Shown: positions 19,164-32,144, counted from the stretch's first letter. The stretch: DNA of 64,000 nt from Melioribacteraceae bacterium (GCA_026417375.1 JAOADJ010000032.1:1-64000), one strand, 5' to 3'. Notes: generated by a model not told the origin, from the sequence alone. A program made the numbers and translations.

Positions 19164-21263
19164 TTATGCTAATTCAGATTTTTTTACTTGCGCTTTTTCA
19201 GTTATTTCTTCTGCGACGGATTTAGGTACTTCAGAGTAGTGCGAGAACTGCATTGTGTAAATTGCACGACCTTGTGTCATGGAACGCAATATTGTTGCAT
19301 ATCCAAACATTTGAGCAAGAGGTACCATTGCTCTAATAACTTGCGCATCTTTTCTTGATGAAAATCCTTCTATTTTTCCTCTTCTTGAATTTAAATCTCC
19401 CATTACATCTCCTAAATATTCTTCAGGAGTTATAACTTCAACATTCATAATTGGTTCAAGAAGTATTGGGCTTGCCTTTAAAGCTCCTTGCTTAAATGCC
19501 ATTGAGGCAGCAACTTTGAATGAAATTTCATCAGAATCTACTTCATGATAAGAACCATCAAATAATTTAACTTTAACATCAACTACCGGATAACCAGCTA
19601 TTACACCATTTCTCATTGCTTCATTCAATCCATTAATTACCGGATTGATATACTCTTTTGGAACTGTACCACCAACAATTGCATTAGTAAATTCAAATCC
19701 CTTTCCTGGTTCATTCGGTTCCATTTCAATCCAAACATGACCATACTTACCACGACCACCAGATTGTTTTACAAATTTACCTTCGGATGTAACTTTCTTT
19801 GTAATAGTCTCTCTATATGCAACTTGTGGTTTTCCAACATTAGCTTCTACTTTAAATTCACGTTTCATTCTATCTACTAAAATTTCCAAATGTAATTCAC
19901 CCATTCCACTTATTAATGTTTGTCCTGTTTCATCATCAACTTTTACTTTAAATGTTGGATCTTCATCGCTTAATTTTCCAAGTGCATCTGATAATTTATC
20001 TTGATCTGCTTTTGTTTTAGGTTCAATTGCAATTTGAATAACTGGCTCTGGGAACGCCATTCTTTCTAAAATAATTGGATCATCTTCTGTGCATAATGTA
20101 TCGCCAGTCCGAGTATATTTTAAACCGACTACAGCAGCAATATCTCCGGCTCTAACTTCTTCCATATCCTCACGATGATTAGCATGCATTTGCAAAACTC
20201 TTCCAACTCTTTCTTTTTTATCACTTACAGAATTATACACGTAAGAACCAGCCTGCAATGTACCAGAATAAACTCTAATAAATGTTAATTTGCCGACATA
20301 AGGATCGGTCATTATTTTAAATGCCAAAGCTGTGAATTTTTCTTTTGGATCTATTTTTCTTTCAACATGATCGTTTTTATGAACATGATGAGCAACCAAA
20401 TTACCACTATCTAACGGAGAAGGAAGATAATCAACAACAGCATCAAGTAATTGCTGAACTCCTTTATTTTTAAAAGAAGAACCGCACAAAACAGGAATAA
20501 TAGTTGATTTAACTGTAGCTTCTCTTAAAACCTTTCTTATTTCATCAGCGGAAATATCCTGACCTTCAAGATATTTTTCGAGTAATGTATCATCAACATC
20601 AGAAACGGCTTCCAACATATTTGTTCTATATTTTTGAGCTAGAGGCATTAAATCTGCAGGAACATCTACTTCATCATATACCGAACCAAGTGTTTCTTCA
20701 TTATACATAATAGCTTTCATAGTAATAAGATCAATAATACCTCTGAACAAATCACCTTCGCCAACTGGTATTGCTATCGGAATAGCATTTGCACCAAGTT
20801 TATCTTTCATCATTTGGATTGCATTGAAATAATCAGCGCCAATTCTATCCATTTTATTTACAAACGCTATTCTCGGAACACCATATTTATCAGCCTGACG
20901 CCAAACAGTTTCAGATTGAGGTTCAACACCTCCAACAGCACAAAATAATGCTATCGCTCCATCCAAAACTCTCAAAGAACGTTCTACTTCAACAGTAAAA
21001 TCAACGTGTCCGGGAGTATCAATAATGTTTATTTGATGACCTCTCCATTCTGTTGTAGTAGCTGCACTGGTAATTGTAATTCCTCTTTCTTTTTCCTGTT
21101 CCATCCAATCCATAGTAGCAGCGCCATCATGAACTTCACCTAAACGATGAACTTTACCGGTATAAAACAAAATACGCTCTGTTGTTGTTGTTTTACCGGC
21201 ATCAATGTGCGCCATGATACCAATATTTCTTACCTTATTTATTTCTACTCTTTTACCAGCCAT
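19164..21263 (-). CDS. fusA: Elongation factor G
   Basis: 699 residues. GTPase motifs [35 protein letters not shown] and [10 protein letters not shown] are intact, and domains II-V follow with [18 protein letters not shown] (domain III) and the C-terminal [18 protein letters not shown] of the canonical translocase. Catalyses translocation and, with RRF, ribosome recycling. Str-cluster position rpsG-fusA-tuf. Confidence 0.98.
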   Translation of the reverse strand: MAGKRVEINKVRNIGIMAHIDAGKTTTTERILFYTGKVHRLGEVHDGAATMDWMEQEKERGITITSAATTTEWRGHQINIIDTPGHVDFTVEVERSLRVLDGAIALFCAVGGVEPQSETVWRQADKYGVPRIAFVNKMDRIGADYFNAIQMMKDKLGANAIPIAIPVGEGDLFRGIIDLITMKAIMYNEETLGSVYDEVDVPADLMPLAQKYRTNMLEAVSDVDDTLLEKYLEGQDISADEIRKVLREATVKSTIIPVLCGSSFKNKGVQQLLDAVVDYLPSPLDSGNLVAHHVHKNDHVERKIDPKEKFTALAFKIMTDPYVGKLTFIRVYSGTLQAGSYVYNSVSDKKERVGRVLQMHANHREDMEEVRAGDIAAVVGLKYTRTGDTLCTEDDPIILERMAFPEPVIQIAIEPKTKADQDKLSDALGKLSDEDPTFKVKVDDETGQTLISGMGELHLEILVDRMKREFKVEANVGKPQVAYRETITKKVTSEGKFVKQSGGRGKYGHVWIEMEPNEPGKGFEFTNAIVGGTVPKEYINPVINGLNEAMRNGVIAGYPVVDVKVKLFDGSYHEVDSDEISFKVAASMAFKQGALKASPILLEPIMNVEVITPEEYLGDVMGDLNSRRGKIEGFSSRKDAQVIRAMVPLAQMFGYATILRSMTQGRAIYTMQFSHYSEVPKSVAEEITEKAQVKKSELA

Positions 21264-21282
21264 TTATAAAATTAACCTTTCA

Positions 21283-21750
21283 TTACCATTTAAAGTGAGC
21301 AAAAGCTTTGTTTGCTTCAGCCATTCTATGTGTATCTTCTTTCTTTTTAACTGCAGAACCTTCATTGTTTGATGCAGCTAATAACTCAGCTGCTAATTTT
21401 GCAGCCATTGACTTATCTTTTCTATCTCTAGAATATGTTCTAATCCATCTTAGAGCCAAAGCAATTCTTCTTTCTGGACGTACTTCCATTGGAACCTGAT
21501 ATGTAGCACCACCTACTCTTCTACTTCTAACTTCAACTAAAGGTTGTACATTTTGAATTGCTTTTTTAAAAACTTCCAAAGCAGGTTTTTTAGCTTTTTG
21601 TTCAATTATTTCAAATGAATCATAAACAATATTTCTTGCTGTAGATTTTTTACCATGCCATGTTAAGTAGTTAATTAATTTAGCTACTAAAAAATCGCTA
21701 TACTTTGGATCAGGTTTAATAAAACGTTTTTCTGCTCTTTTCTTTCTCAT
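21283..21750 (-). CDS. rpsG: 30S ribosomal protein S7
   Basis: 155 residues. Starts [20 protein letters not shown]; conserved [20 protein letters not shown] and [14 protein letters not shown] ending. uS7 nucleates the 3' domain of 16S rRNA and contacts the E site. Confidence 0.98.
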   Translation of the reverse strand: MRKKRAEKRFIKPDPKYSDFLVAKLINYLTWHGKKSTARNIVYDSFEIIEQKAKKPALEVFKKAIQNVQPLVEVRSRRVGGATYQVPMEVRPERRIALALRWIRTYSRDRKDKSMAAKLAAELLAASNNEGSAVKKKEDTHRMAEANKAFAHFKW

Positions 21751-21756
21751 AGTTTT

Positions 21757-22134
21757 TTACTTTGCTTTTGGTTTTTTAGCACCATATTTAGATCTGCCTT
21801 TCTTACGATCTTCAACTCCAGCAGTATCCAAAGTGCCTCTGATTATGTGATATCTTACACCAGGCAAGTCTTTTACTCTACCACCTCTAATCATAACAAT
21901 AGAGTGTTCCTGTAAATTATGTCCTTCACCTGGAATATATGCTGTAACTTCAATATGATTTGTTAATCTAACACGAGCAACTTTTCTTAAAGCCGAATTA
22001 GGCTTTTTTGGAGTTGTAGTGTAAACACGAGTACAAACACCTCTTTTTTGAGGACAAGCATCAAGAGCTGGTGCTTTACTCTTAGAAGTTACTACTTGTC
22101 TACCTTTTCTAACCAACTGATTAATTGTTGGCAC
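21757..22134 (-). CDS. rpsL: 30S ribosomal protein S12
   Basis: 125 residues. Both loops that touch the decoding site are wild type: [20 protein letters not shown] and [20 protein letters not shown]. The lysines at the classical streptomycin-resistance positions are unchanged, so the ribosome should be drug-sensitive at this gene. Its own promoter lies upstream (22176-22206). Confidence 0.98.
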   Translation of the reverse strand: MPTINQLVRKGRQVVTSKSKAPALDACPQKRGVCTRVYTTTPKKPNSALRKVARVRLTNHIEVTAYIPGEGHNLQEHSIVMIRGGRVKDLPGVRYHIIRGTLDTAGVEDRKKGRSKYGAKKPKAK

Positions 22135-22175
22135 GCAAAATCCTCCAAAATTTCTATTATTTAAAATTCAGACTT

Positions 22176-22206
22176 CAAATTTATCTATATTTAATAAACT
22201 TGTCAA
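22176..22206 (-). promoter_or_regulatory. Promoter for rpsL-rpsG-fusA-tuf
   Basis: Read on the minus strand: TTGACA (22206-22201), a 17-bp spacer, then TAAATTTG (22183-22176). The -35 is consensus and the -10 matches the TAnnTTTG form of Bacteroidota-type promoters. The predicted start lies about 35 bases before the rpsL ATG. The -35 box overlaps a perfect 10-bp inverted repeat. Confidence 0.75.
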
Positions 22207-22213
22207 GTTTATT
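22193..22213. repeat. Perfect inverted repeat between rpoC and rpsL
   Basis: AATAAACTTG and CAAGTTTATT are exact complements separated by one base. As RNA it would form an 8-bp stem with a five-base loop just past the rpoC stop, without a U-run. As DNA it is a palindrome covering the -35 box of the rpsL promoter, so an operator or a weak rpoC terminator are both possible. Confidence 0.6.
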
Positions 22214-22227
22214 ACAAATAAATTTAT

Positions 22228-25200
22228 TTATTTTTCATTTTCTTTTTCAACTAATTCTAATTCTTGATTTTGATTTTCTTCTTCTTCAAGAATTATGTTT
22301 CTATATTTTTTCAATCCTGTTCCTGCTGGAATTAAATGACCCATTACAACATTTTCTTTTAATCCATTTAAGTTATCAACTCTTGCTTCTGTTGCTGCAT
22401 TAGTTAATACTTTTGTAGTTTCTTGGAATGAAGCAGCTGAAATAAAGCTTTCAGTTGATAATGCTGCATGTGTTATACCTAAAAGTATATTATCGAAAGT
22501 AGCAGGTTCAGCATCTCTTACTTTCATTGTTTTTTTATTTTTTCTTGTTAATTCGGAATTAATTTCTCTTGCTTTAGATTTTGTTATTAATTGATTTGTC
22601 TTGAATTTTGATTGTCCCGGATCTACTACAACAACCATGTTTTTAATTCTTTCATTTTCTTCAATTAATTTATTTCTGTCAACTAAATCTTCTTCAATAA
22701 AATTAGTATCTCCCGAATTAATGATTTTAAGTTTTTGAAGCATTTGTCTAACTATTACTTCAATATGTTTGTCATTTATTTTTACACCTTGTAAACGATA
22801 AACTTCCTGTATTTCATTTACTAAATATTCCTGTACAGCATTCGTTCCTTTGATTTTTAGAATATCATGTGGATCGATTGGTCCATCACTTATTTTTTCG
22901 CCAGCTGGAATTTCATCACCTTCTTGAACTAGTATATGTTTTCCATAAGGAACAGTATAAACTTTTTCAATTGTACCATCTAAAGATTCAACAATAATTT
23001 CACGTGAACCTTTTTTCTTTTGTCCAAATTTAACTTTGCCTTCGATTTCTGATACTATTGCGGGATCATGAGGACTTCTTGCTTCAAATAATTCTGTAAC
23101 TCTTGGAAGACCACCAGTAATATCTCTTGTTTTAGAAGCTTGTTTAGAAATTTTTGCTAAAATAGTACCTTGTTGAATTTCTTCCCCTTCTTCAACAGCT
23201 AAATATGCTCTTGTTGGTATGTTGAATACTTTTTCATGTCCGTTAGAATTTTTTATAACAATACTTGGAGTTTTTGATTTATCTTTTGATTCAATTACAA
23301 CTTTTTGAACGTGACCTGTTTGTTCATCTGCAATTTGTTGTACAGTAACGTTATCAATTAAATCAACGAATTCAACTTTACCACCAAAATCAGCAATGAT
23401 TACAGCATTATAAGGATCGTGGTTATAAAGAGGTTGTCCTTTCTTTACTGATTGACCATCTTCAACTATAAGTTCAGCACCATAAGGAATGTCATATTTT
23501 TTAATTTGTCTATTATCTTCATCAAAAATACCAATCGAACCTCTTCTACCAATTACAACCTTAACTTTTCCAAAATAATCTACTTTTTCTACATAATTTA
23601 TTTTATCATATTTTACATAACCAGCAACGTTAGTTTCAACTTGTGATTGACTTGCAATACGAGAAGATGTACCACCCAAGTGGAAAGTACGAAGAGTTAA
23701 CTGAGTTCCTGGTTCACCGATTGATTGAGCAGCAATAATACCAACAGCTTCTCCAATTTCAACTAAAGAACCAGTGGTAAGATTTCTTCCATAACATTTT
23801 GCACAAACACCACGTTTTGATTCACAAGTTAAAACTGTTCTAATGTAAACCTGGTCAATATTAGCTTCATCTATTTGTTCAGCAATTTCTTCGGTAATTA
23901 ATTCACCAGCTTCAATAATTAGGTCATCAGTTTTAGGATCATAAACATCTTCTTGAGCAACACGACCTGTAATTCTTTCTGCCAGTGGTTCTCTTTCTTG
24001 TTCAACATCTTTAAGAGCTGTTACATAAATACCGCGAATAGTACCACAATCTTCTTCAGAAATAATTACATCTTGAGCAACGTCAGTCAATCTTCTTGTT
24101 AAATATCCAGCATCAGCTGTTTTAAGAGCAGTATCAGCTAAACCTTTACGGGCACCGTGAGTAGAAATAAAATATTCAAGAACTGATAAACCTTCTTTGA
24201 AATTAGCAACAATTGGGTTTTCAATAATTTCACCAGCTTGTCCACTCAAAGATTTTTGTGGTTTCATCATAAGACCGCGCATTCCAGCTAACTGTTTTAC
24301 TTGATCTTGTGAACCACGAGCTCCTGAATCAACCATCATGTGAAGAGAATTGAAACCTAATTGATCTCCTTTTAATCTTTCCATTAGATGGCGAGCAACG
24401 TTTGTTGTTGTGAATGTCCAAGCATCAATAATTTTATTGTAACGTTCAGCATCTGTTATTAAACCTTGCTCATGCTCATTTAAAATTCCAGATACTTTCT
24501 TATTTGTTTCTTCAATTAATTTATCTTTTTCAGCTGGAACAATCATATCAGTAAAGCTAATTGAAATCCCAGCAGCTGTAGCATATCTAAATCCAAGATC
24601 TTTTAAATTATCTAAGAATTTAGCTGTTACCACATTTCCTAACTTGATAAACATTTTGTAAATAAATCCTGAAAAACTTTTCTTTACAAGTAATTCATTT
24701 ACAAAACCCATTTCTTTAGGAACAATCTGATTAAATATTACACGACCAACAGTTGTTTCTATAAATTGTTCATCTATTTTAACTTTAACTTTTGCATGAA
24801 GTTCAACTACTTTATTGTCATAAGCAATTATAACTTCTTCTGGTGAACTAAAAATTTTACCTTCCCCTTTAGCACCAGGTTTTAATTTAGTTAAATAATA
24901 TAAACCAAGTACCATATCTTGCGTAGGTAATACAATTGGTAATCCATTTTGTGGAGATAAAATGTTATGTGAAGATAGCATTAGTACTGAAGCTTCAAGT
25001 TGAGCTTCATAAGAAAGCGGAACGTGAACAGCCATCTGGTCACCATCGAAGTCCGCGTTAAATGCGGTACATACTAAAGGATGCAACTGAATTGCTTTAC
25101 TATCTATCAAAAGTGGTTGAAAAGCCTGAATACCTAATCTGTGCAATGTTGGAGCTCTGTTAAGCAATACTGGATGACCATCAATTAATTTTTCTAAAAT

Positions 25201-26463
25201 TTCCCAAATAATAGGATCTTTTCTATCAACAGCTTTTCTAGCACTTTTTACAGTTTTAAAGTGTCCTCTTTCTAAAAGTTTTCTTATTACGAATGGTTTG
25301 AATAATTCAACAGCCATATCTTTTGGTAAGCCGCATTGGTGTAATTTTAATTCGGGACCGACGACAATTACAGAACGACCACTATAATCAACACGTTTAC
25401 CAAGAAGATTCTGACGAAAACGACCTTGTTTACCTTTTAGCATATCGCTTAAAGATTTCAATGGTCTGTTTCCATCGCTTCTAACAGCACTTGAACGACG
25501 AGAATTATCAAACAAAGCATCTACAGATTCCTGAAGCATTCTTTTTTCATTTCTTAGAATTACTTCAGGTGCTTTAATATCTATTAATCTTTTTAATCTG
25601 TTATTTCTGATTATAACTCTTCTGTATAAATCATTTAAGTCGGATGTTGCAAATCTTCCACCTTCTAAAGGAACTAATGGACGCAATTCCGGAGGAATAA
25701 CTGGAATCACATTCATTACCATCCATTCTGGTTTATTTGGAACTTTACCTTCTTTTTCTCTAAAAGCTTCAAGAACTCTTAATCTTTTCAGAATATCGGT
25801 TCTTTTTTGTTGTGAAATATCTTGTTTTAATAAATTTTTCAATTCATTAAATAAATTTTCAATATCTATTTCTTTTAATAATTCTTTGACCGCATCACCA
25901 CCAATTCTTGCAACAAATTTTTTAGGATCTTTATCATCTAAAGCATCGTTATCGTGAGGTAAAGAATTTAAAATTTCATAGTATTGGTCTTCACTAATCA
26001 AATCAAGTCTGTTTAAACCAGTTGGTCCTGGATTCATAACAACATAAGATTCATAATAAACTATTCTTTCTAATTCTTTGGTTGTCATTCCAAGAAGGTT
26101 ACCAATTTTTGATGGTAAAGCTTTAAAGAACCAGATGTGAACAATTGGAACTGCTAAAGCAATATGTCCCATTCTTTCTCTACGAACTGCTTTTAATGTA
26201 ACTTCAACACCGCAACGGTCACAAACTATTCCTTTATAACGAATTCCTTTATATTTACCGCAAGCACATTCCCAATCTTTTACTGGTCCAAAAATTCTTT
26301 CGCAGAATAAACCATCTTTTTCGGGTCTAAATGAACGATAATTAATAGTTTCGGGTTTAGTAACTTCACCATGCGATCTGTTTAGTATATCATCTGGACT
26401 AGCTAAACCAATTGTTAACTTTTCAATCATTTTTAATTTATTTTCTTGTGGTTTTGCACGCAT
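22228..26463 (-). CDS. rpoC: DNA-directed RNA polymerase subunit beta'
   Basis: 1411 residues. Begins with the clamp and zinc site 1 ([20 protein letters not shown] then CGVEVT). The catalytic [16 protein letters not shown] with its three magnesium-binding aspartates is present, as is zinc site 2 ([17 protein letters not shown]) and the trigger loop region ending [17 protein letters not shown]. Acidic C-terminal tail. 41 bases after rpoB, same transcript. Confidence 0.98.
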   Translation of the reverse strand: MRAKPQENKLKMIEKLTIGLASPDDILNRSHGEVTKPETINYRSFRPEKDGLFCERIFGPVKDWECACGKYKGIRYKGIVCDRCGVEVTLKAVRRERMGHIALAVPIVHIWFFKALPSKIGNLLGMTTKELERIVYYESYVVMNPGPTGLNRLDLISEDQYYEILNSLPHDNDALDDKDPKKFVARIGGDAVKELLKEIDIENLFNELKNLLKQDISQQKRTDILKRLRVLEAFREKEGKVPNKPEWMVMNVIPVIPPELRPLVPLEGGRFATSDLNDLYRRVIIRNNRLKRLIDIKAPEVILRNEKRMLQESVDALFDNSRRSSAVRSDGNRPLKSLSDMLKGKQGRFRQNLLGKRVDYSGRSVIVVGPELKLHQCGLPKDMAVELFKPFVIRKLLERGHFKTVKSARKAVDRKDPIIWEILEKLIDGHPVLLNRAPTLHRLGIQAFQPLLIDSKAIQLHPLVCTAFNADFDGDQMAVHVPLSYEAQLEASVLMLSSHNILSPQNGLPIVLPTQDMVLGLYYLTKLKPGAKGEGKIFSSPEEVIIAYDNKVVELHAKVKVKIDEQFIETTVGRVIFNQIVPKEMGFVNELLVKKSFSGFIYKMFIKLGNVVTAKFLDNLKDLGFRYATAAGISISFTDMIVPAEKDKLIEETNKKVSGILNEHEQGLITDAERYNKIIDAWTFTTTNVARHLMERLKGDQLGFNSLHMMVDSGARGSQDQVKQLAGMRGLMMKPQKSLSGQAGEIIENPIVANFKEGLSVLEYFISTHGARKGLADTALKTADAGYLTRRLTDVAQDVIISEEDCGTIRGIYVTALKDVEQEREPLAERITGRVAQEDVYDPKTDDLIIEAGELITEEIAEQIDEANIDQVYIRTVLTCESKRGVCAKCYGRNLTTGSLVEIGEAVGIIAAQSIGEPGTQLTLRTFHLGGTSSRIASQSQVETNVAGYVKYDKINYVEKVDYFGKVKVVIGRRGSIGIFDEDNRQIKKYDIPYGAELIVEDGQSVKKGQPLYNHDPYNAVIIADFGGKVEFVDLIDNVTVQQIADEQTGHVQKVVIESKDKSKTPSIVIKNSNGHEKVFNIPTRAYLAVEEGEEIQQGTILAKISKQASKTRDITGGLPRVTELFEARSPHDPAIVSEIEGKVKFGQKKKGSREIIVESLDGTIEKVYTVPYGKHILVQEGDEIPAGEKISDGPIDPHDILKIKGTNAVQEYLVNEIQEVYRLQGVKINDKHIEVIVRQMLQKLKIINSGDTNFIEEDLVDRNKLIEENERIKNMVVVVDPGQSKFKTNQLITKSKAREINSELTRKNKKTMKVRDAEPATFDNILLGITHAALSTESFISAASFQETTKVLTNAATEARVDNLNGLKENVVMGHLIPAGTGLKKYRNIILEEEENQNQELELVEKENEK

Positions 26464-26504
26464 TTTAAAATTCTCCTTTAAGAATTTGATTGACCCATAA
26501 TGGG

Positions 26505-29500
26505 TTAGTTAACTTTAATATCAAGACCAAGACCTTGCAATTCCTTGATCATTACATTAAATGCTTCTGGTACATTTGGTTCAGGAATATTTTCACCTTT
26601 AACTATAGCTTCGTAAGCTTTAGCACGACCAGTAACATCATCACTTTTTACAGTTAAAATTTCTTGTAACACATGAGCTGCACCATAACCTTCTAAAGCC
26701 CAAACTTCCATTTCTCCAAATCTTTGACCACCAAATTGAGCTTTACCACCTAATGGTTGTTGAGTAATTAAAGAATATGGTCCAATAGAACGTGCGTGAA
26801 TTTTATCATCAACCATATGCCCTAATTTCATCATATAAATATAACCGCAAGTTACTTTTTGATGGAACTTTTCTCCGGTTCTTCCATCGTACAACCAAGT
26901 TTTTCCACCTTCTGGTAATCCAGCTTTTTCAAGATAGTTTTCAATATCTTTAACACTTGCACTATCAAAAATTGGTGTTTCGAATTTTACACCTAATTTT
27001 TTACCAACCCATCCTAAAACAGTTTCGTAAAGCTGACCAATGTTCATACGAGATGGCACTCCAAGAGGATTAAGAACTATATCAACAGGAGTTCCATCTT
27101 CATGATATGGCATATCTTCAACAGGAACTACTTTAGCAACAACACCTTTATTTCCGTGACGACCTGCCATTTTATCGCCAACCTGGATTTTACGTTTTTT
27201 AGCAACATAAACTTTTGCTAATTGTGTTATTCCAGGAGGTAATTCATCACCAGATTGAATTTTTAGTTTTTCTCTCTTGTAATCTTCTTCAATTTCTGAA
27301 AGTAAGTTGAAATAATTTGCAAACAATTGTTTGACTAATTCGTTTGTATTTTTTCTTTCAAACCAATCTTTTGTATAATCTAATTTTGTAACGTCTTCAA
27401 TTTTTTCGAAAGTATCTTCTTTTATTACAGTGCCACTTCTTAACACAACAGTTCCATCTAAATCTCTGACACCAGAAGTTGTTTTACCTTCCGTAATTTT
27501 TGTCAATTTAGATACTAATTTTTTATAATGATTTTCTTTTCTTTGTGTATATGTTGCATCTAAATTATCAAGTAATTTCTTTTCTAATTTTTTTGATTCA
27601 GCATCTTTCTTCTTTCTGCTAAATAATCTTGTTTTTATTACCACACCTTTCAATCCTGGAGGCGCTTTTAATGATGCATCTTTTACATCACCCGCTTTAT
27701 CTCCAAAGATTGCTTTTAATAATTTTTCTTCTGGTGTTGGATCAGTTTCACCTTTTGGAGTAATTTTTCCAATTAGAATATCACCTTCTTTTACTTCTGC
27801 ACCTTCTCTTATAATACCATTTTCATCAAGGTCTTTTGTTGCTTCTTCACTCACATTTGGAATATCTCTTGTTAATTCTTCTTCACCACGTTTAGTTTCA
27901 CGTACTTGTAATTCAAATTCTTCTATATGTAAAGAGGTAAACACATCATTTGCAACTAATCTTTCACTTAAAATAATAGCATCTTCAAAATTATAACCAC
28001 GCCATGGCATGAATGCAACAGAAACGTTTCTACCAAGTGCTAATTCACCTTTATCAATTGCAGGACCATCAGCAAGTACATCTCCTTTTTTAATTCTTTG
28101 TCCTGTTAAAACAATTGGTTTTTGATTAAAACAAGTTTCCTGATTTGTACCTGAGAATTTAGTTAGGTTATATTCAACTCTTCTTTCATCATCAAAACTA
28201 ACTAATGTTGATGGATCATTTTCATCTATATCATACTTAACAATAATTTTTTTAGAATCAGCATATTCAACATAGCCATTATCTTCGGCAATAATAATAG
28301 CACGGGAATCACGAGCAGTTTTAGCTTCCATTCCAGTTCCAACAATTGGGTTTTCTGGAATTAAAAGTGGAACTGCCTGACGTTGCATGTTTGAACCCAT
28401 AAGTGCACGGTTAGCATCATCATGTTCAAGGAATGGAATCATTGCCGCAGCTACAGAAACTATTTGAGCCGGTGCAACATCCATATAATGTATTTCTTCC
28501 GGATGAACTACAGGAAATTCTCCTTTTTCACGACATTTTACTCTTTCTTCAATAAATCTTCCCTGTTCATCAATTGGAACATTTGATTGAGCTATTATAA
28601 ATTCATCTTCCTGATCGGCACTTAAATAATCTATTGAATTTGTAACTCTTCCATCTTTAACTTTTCTGTATGGAGTTTCTAAAAATCCATAATTATTAAC
28701 TCTTGCATAAATTGTAAGAGATGAAATGAGACCAATATTTGGACCTTCTGGAGTTTCAATTGGACATAATCTTCCGTAATGAGAATGGTGAACGTCACGT
28801 ACTTCAAATCCAGCTCTTTCTCTTGTAAGACCACCTGGACCAAGTGCAGAAATTCTTCTCTTATGGGTTAATTCAGCTAATGGATTTGTCTGATCCATAA
28901 ATTGTGAAAGTTGGTTTGTTCCAAAAAATGCATTAACCACACTGCTTATTGTTCTAGCATTTACAAGATCCTGTGGTTGCATATTTTCATTGTCTCGCAT
29001 ATTCATTCTTTCTTTTATTGTGCGAGCCATTCTTGCCAAACCAACATTGTATTGAGATTGTAATTGTTCACCAACTGTTCTAACTCTACGGTTACCTAAG
29101 TGGTCAATATCATCAACCGAAACATTACCATTTTTTAGCATGATAATGTTTTTCATAATTGCAACAATATCTTCAGGAGTAAGAACACGATTATTAATAT
29201 CAACATTCAACCCTAATTTATCATTCATTCTAAAACGGCCTACTTCGCCTAAATCGTATCTTTTATCATTAAAGAACATTTTTTCTAATAAGCCAACAGC
29301 TGTTTCCATATCTGGAGCTTCGCCAGAACGCAATTGACGATAGATTGAAAACAAAGCTTCTTCTTTGGAGGTAGTTATATCTTTTTTAAGTGTGTTTATA
29401 ATTAAATCTTGATCTACAGAATTTTCTAAACTTATTAATTGAATTTTTTGAACTGAAGATGCTTTAATGTTGTCGATTATTTCTTCTGTTAATTCAGAAT

Positions 29501-30284
29501 CTTTTGAAGCATGAATTTCACCGGTTTGAGTATCTATAATATCAGCTGCTACAATTCTTCCTGTGTGTTTATCAACATCTAAATGTTTAACATTAACATC
29601 TTCAATTAAATCAAATAATCTTAGAATTGATTCTTCAGTTTCATATCCAATAGCTTTCAATAATGTTGTAGCCGGGAATTTTTTTCTTCTATCAATATAA
29701 ACATACATTATGTTATTTATATCAGTAGCAAATTCAACCCATGAACCACGGAAAGGAATTATACGAGCAGAATAAATAGGAGTACCATTTGGATGAAATG
29801 TTTGAGCAAAAGCAACTCCTGGTGAACGATGTAATTGGGTAACAACAACTCTTTCAGCACCATTTATAATAAAAGTACCTCTTTCAGTCATGAAAGGTAA
29901 ATTACCTAAATAAACTTCTTGTTCAACTGAATTTACATATTCACCGGTTTCATCATCTTTTGTTGAGAGTCTTAATTTTGCTTTTAAAGGTGCAGAATAA
30001 GTTAAACCTCTTTCTTCACATTCCTGAATAGAAAAACGTGGTTTTTCGACATAATATTCGACAAAATCTAAGCGATAAAATTCTTTGTTATCAAGGATTG
30101 GGAAATTAGCATTAAAAACTGCTTGCAAACCCTTATTTTCTCTTTGAGAAGCCGGTGTTTTTAATTGGAGAAATTCTTCAAAAGAATCTAATTGGATATT
30201 TAATAAATCCGGCATTTTTATCGCAGGAGAAATAGAAGCAAAGGTAATTCTTCCAGTGCTTTTATTAATTTTTGATTTTTCCAA
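26505..30284 (-). CDS. rpoB: DNA-directed RNA polymerase subunit beta
   Basis: 1259 residues. The rifampicin region reads [20 protein letters not shown] then [20 protein letters not shown], with the usual Asp, His and Ser resistance positions all wild type. Further on are [16 protein letters not shown], the basic [14 protein letters not shown] and the C-terminal [20 protein letters not shown]. Core catalytic subunit. A long hairpin lies in the 122-base gap before it, after rplL. Confidence 0.98.
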   Translation of the reverse strand: MEKSKINKSTGRITFASISPAIKMPDLLNIQLDSFEEFLQLKTPASQRENKGLQAVFNANFPILDNKEFYRLDFVEYYVEKPRFSIQECEERGLTYSAPLKAKLRLSTKDDETGEYVNSVEQEVYLGNLPFMTERGTFIINGAERVVVTQLHRSPGVAFAQTFHPNGTPIYSARIIPFRGSWVEFATDINNIMYVYIDRRKKFPATTLLKAIGYETEESILRLFDLIEDVNVKHLDVDKHTGRIVAADIIDTQTGEIHASKDSELTEEIIDNIKASSVQKIQLISLENSVDQDLIINTLKKDITTSKEEALFSIYRQLRSGEAPDMETAVGLLEKMFFNDKRYDLGEVGRFRMNDKLGLNVDINNRVLTPEDIVAIMKNIIMLKNGNVSVDDIDHLGNRRVRTVGEQLQSQYNVGLARMARTIKERMNMRDNENMQPQDLVNARTISSVVNAFFGTNQLSQFMDQTNPLAELTHKRRISALGPGGLTRERAGFEVRDVHHSHYGRLCPIETPEGPNIGLISSLTIYARVNNYGFLETPYRKVKDGRVTNSIDYLSADQEDEFIIAQSNVPIDEQGRFIEERVKCREKGEFPVVHPEEIHYMDVAPAQIVSVAAAMIPFLEHDDANRALMGSNMQRQAVPLLIPENPIVGTGMEAKTARDSRAIIIAEDNGYVEYADSKKIIVKYDIDENDPSTLVSFDDERRVEYNLTKFSGTNQETCFNQKPIVLTGQRIKKGDVLADGPAIDKGELALGRNVSVAFMPWRGYNFEDAIILSERLVANDVFTSLHIEEFELQVRETKRGEEELTRDIPNVSEEATKDLDENGIIREGAEVKEGDILIGKITPKGETDPTPEEKLLKAIFGDKAGDVKDASLKAPPGLKGVVIKTRLFSRKKKDAESKKLEKKLLDNLDATYTQRKENHYKKLVSKLTKITEGKTTSGVRDLDGTVVLRSGTVIKEDTFEKIEDVTKLDYTKDWFERKNTNELVKQLFANYFNLLSEIEEDYKREKLKIQSGDELPPGITQLAKVYVAKKRKIQVGDKMAGRHGNKGVVAKVVPVEDMPYHEDGTPVDIVLNPLGVPSRMNIGQLYETVLGWVGKKLGVKFETPIFDSASVKDIENYLEKAGLPEGGKTWLYDGRTGEKFHQKVTCGYIYMMKLGHMVDDKIHARSIGPYSLITQQPLGGKAQFGGQRFGEMEVWALEGYGAAHVLQEILTVKSDDVTGRAKAYEAIVKGENIPEPNVPEAFNVMIKELQGLGLDIKVN

Positions 30285-30315
30285 CCCTAACCTCCAGTTC
30301 GGTTTGTTAAAATTA

Positions 30316-30368
30316 CTTTCATAAAAATGAAAGAAAGTGGCAGGACAGAGTTCACCATCCTACCACTT
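30316..30368 (-). promoter_or_regulatory. Attenuator or processing hairpin between rplL and rpoB
   Basis: On the minus strand AAGTGGTAGGA (30368-30358) pairs with TCCTGCCACTT (30345-30335) over 11 bp including one U-G, with a 12-base loop. It is followed by a pyrimidine-rich stretch (TTTCTTTCATTTTT) and then a second 7-bp hairpin CTTTCAT/ATGAAAG (30316-30333). Many bacteria have a partial terminator and RNase III site at this point, lowering rpoBC relative to rplJL; that role is inferred here. Confidence 0.65.
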
Positions 30369-30406
30369 AAAATGTGTTAATACTTAGTAATGATATATGA
30401 AAAAGT

Positions 30407-30784
30407 TTATTTAACAGTTACAGTTGCGCCTGCTTCTTCTAATTCTTTTTTAATTTTTTCAGCTTCTTCTTTAGAAACACCTTCTTTAACAGGTTTTGGA
30501 GCACCATCTACTAAATCTTTAGCTTCTTTTAAGCCTAAACCTGTATGAGCGCGAACTACTTTAATAACATTTATTTTTGTAGCACCTGCATTTTGAAGAA
30601 TTACATCAAATTCAGTTTTTTCTTCAACTGGAGCCGCAGCAGCAGCGCCTGGAGCAGCAGCCATCATCATTGGAGCTGCAGCAGTTACACCAAATTCTTC
30701 TTCTAATGCTTTTTTCAATTCAGCAGCTTCTACTAATGTTAGAGCTTTAATTTTTTCAACTATTTCTTGAATTTTTTCAGACAT
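30407..30784 (-). CDS. rplL: 50S ribosomal protein L7/L12
   Basis: 125 residues. N-terminal dimerisation helices ([20 protein letters not shown]), an Ala/Met-rich hinge, and a C-terminal domain with [20 protein letters not shown] that recruits translation GTPases. Last gene of rplKAJL, before the rpoB hairpin. Confidence 0.98.
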   Translation of the reverse strand: MSEKIQEIVEKIKALTLVEAAELKKALEEEFGVTAAAPMMMAAAPGAAAAAPVEEKTEFDVILQNAGATKINVIKVVRAHTGLGLKEAKDLVDGAPKPVKEGVSKEEAEKIKKELEEAGATVTVK

Positions 30785-30826
30785 TTTTTATACTCCTATT
30801 ACATTTATTTTAATTTCAAATTTTTA

Positions 30827-31348
30827 TTATGCAGCATTTTTCTTGGAGATTTCATCAATTACTAAAACTAAATCCCTCATTACTGCATTTATTGCACCAA
30901 CAATTCCAGATGCCGGAGCGTTAACACTACCAATAATACCAGCAATAATTTCTTCTTTTGTAGGCATTGATGCTAATGTTTCTAATTGGTCAGCACCATA
31001 AAATACCCCATTTAAATAACAACCTTTAAAAGTAAATTTTTGAGATTCATCGTTGTATTTTTTAATAATTTTTGCCGGAGCAATAAAATTTTCTCCTGCA
31101 AAAGCAACACCGATCATCCCTACCAATAAATCGTTGAATTGTTCAAATCCACCAATTTGTTCCAATGCCTTTTTAAAGAGAGTGTTTTTTAGAACTTTAT
31201 AAGTAACTCCATCTTTTCTAAAATTTGATCTTAGTTTATTGATATCAGCAACATTTACTCCACGATAATCAACTAAGAACATTGCTGATGAGTTATTTAT
31301 AAGTTCTTTTATTTGTTCAACTACTCCTTCTTTTTCTACTTTATTCAT
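30827..31348 (-). CDS. rplJ: 50S ribosomal protein L10
   Basis: 173 residues from the second of two tandem ATGs; AGGGAG lies too close to the first. Family segments: FLVDYRGVNVADINKLRSNF and YKVLKNTLFKKALEQ. The C-terminal helix that binds L7/L12 dimers is Ala/Val-rich. It forms the stalk base with L11 and L7/L12. Confidence 0.95.
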   Translation of the reverse strand: MNKVEKEGVVEQIKELINNSSAMFLVDYRGVNVADINKLRSNFRKDGVTYKVLKNTLFKKALEQIGGFEQFNDLLVGMIGVAFAGENFIAPAKIIKKYNDESQKFTFKGCYLNGVFYGADQLETLASMPTKEEIIAGIIGSVNAPASGIVGAINAVMRDLVLVIDEISKKNAA

Positions 31349-31402
31349 CATTCTCCCTAAGGATTTTTGTACATCGTTACTTATTTATTAGAAGCATTTT
31401 TT

Positions 31403-31422
31403 GTCTCGTTCACAACCGAGAC
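31403..31422 (-). promoter_or_regulatory. Hairpin in the rplA-rplJ gap (possible L10 leader element)
   Basis: GTCTCG and CGAGAC pair around an eight-base loop, followed on the minus strand by AAAAAATGC. The gap of about 85 bases between rplA and rplJ is where L10 autoregulatory leaders occur. I could not verify the kink-turn of the L10 leader family, so the assignment is tentative. Confidence 0.4.
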
Positions 31423-31436
31423 GAGTGCGTAATTTC

Positions 31437-32144
31437 TTATTCAGTTTTTGATGTAAATACTGTTTCTTCTTTACTAATTTTTAAACCAGGACCCATAGTA
31501 GAAGATAAATATAAACTCTTAACGTATTGTCCTTTAGCGCTAGATGGTTTTAATTTTATAATTGTTTGAAGAAAAGCTTTTGCGTTTTCTGTTAATTGTT
31601 CAACTGAAAAATCTAATTTGCCTAAAGATGTATGAACAATACCTGCTTTTTCAACACGGAATTCAATTTTACCAGCTTTAACTTCTTTAACTGCTTTTGC
31701 AACATCTTGAGTTACTGTTCCACTTTTGGGATTTGGCATTAATCCTTTTGGTCCTAAAACTCTACCAAGTTTACCAAGCTCGCCCATAACATCAGGAGTT
31801 GCAATTATAACATCAACATCTGCCCAACCATTTTTAATTTTTTCGATATATTCTTCAAAACCAGCATATTCAGCACCAGCTTGAAGAGCATCCTGAGCTG
31901 CTTGTCCTTTTGCTACTACAAGTACAGTAACTTTTTTTCCTGTTCCATGTGGCAAAGAAACAGTTCCACGAACCATTTGGTCAGCATGACGAGGATCAAC
32001 ACCTAAACGAATTGCGCAGTCTAAAGACTCAGTAAATTTAACTTTAGAATTTTCTTTCAGAATTTTTATTGCTTCTTGTAAAGAATATTCTTTTTCTTTA
32101 TTTACTGTTTTGTTAATAGTTTTTACTCTTTTAGATACTTTCAT
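31437..32144 (-). CDS. rplA: 50S ribosomal protein L1
   Basis: 235 residues. Conserved [40 protein letters not shown] and the C-terminal [10 protein letters not shown]. uL1 forms the mobile stalk that moves deacylated tRNA, and in other bacteria represses rplKA. Confidence 0.98.
   Translation of the reverse strand: MKVSKRVKTINKTVNKEKEYSLQEAIKILKENSKVKFTESLDCAIRLGVDPRHADQMVRGTVSLPHGTGKKVTVLVVAKGQAAQDALQAGAEYAGFEEYIEKIKNGWADVDVIIATPDVMGELGKLGRVLGPKGLMPNPKSGTVTQDVAKAVKEVKAGKIEFRVEKAGIVHTSLGKLDFSVEQLTENAKAFLQTIIKLKPSSAKGQYVKSLYLSSTMGPGLKISKEETVFTSKTE

Noticed and set aside
26493..26505. ACCCAT-A-ATGGGT palindrome in the rpoB-rpoC gap
   Set aside because: Only 6 bp with a single central base; too short to separate from chance or to form a stable RNA stem.
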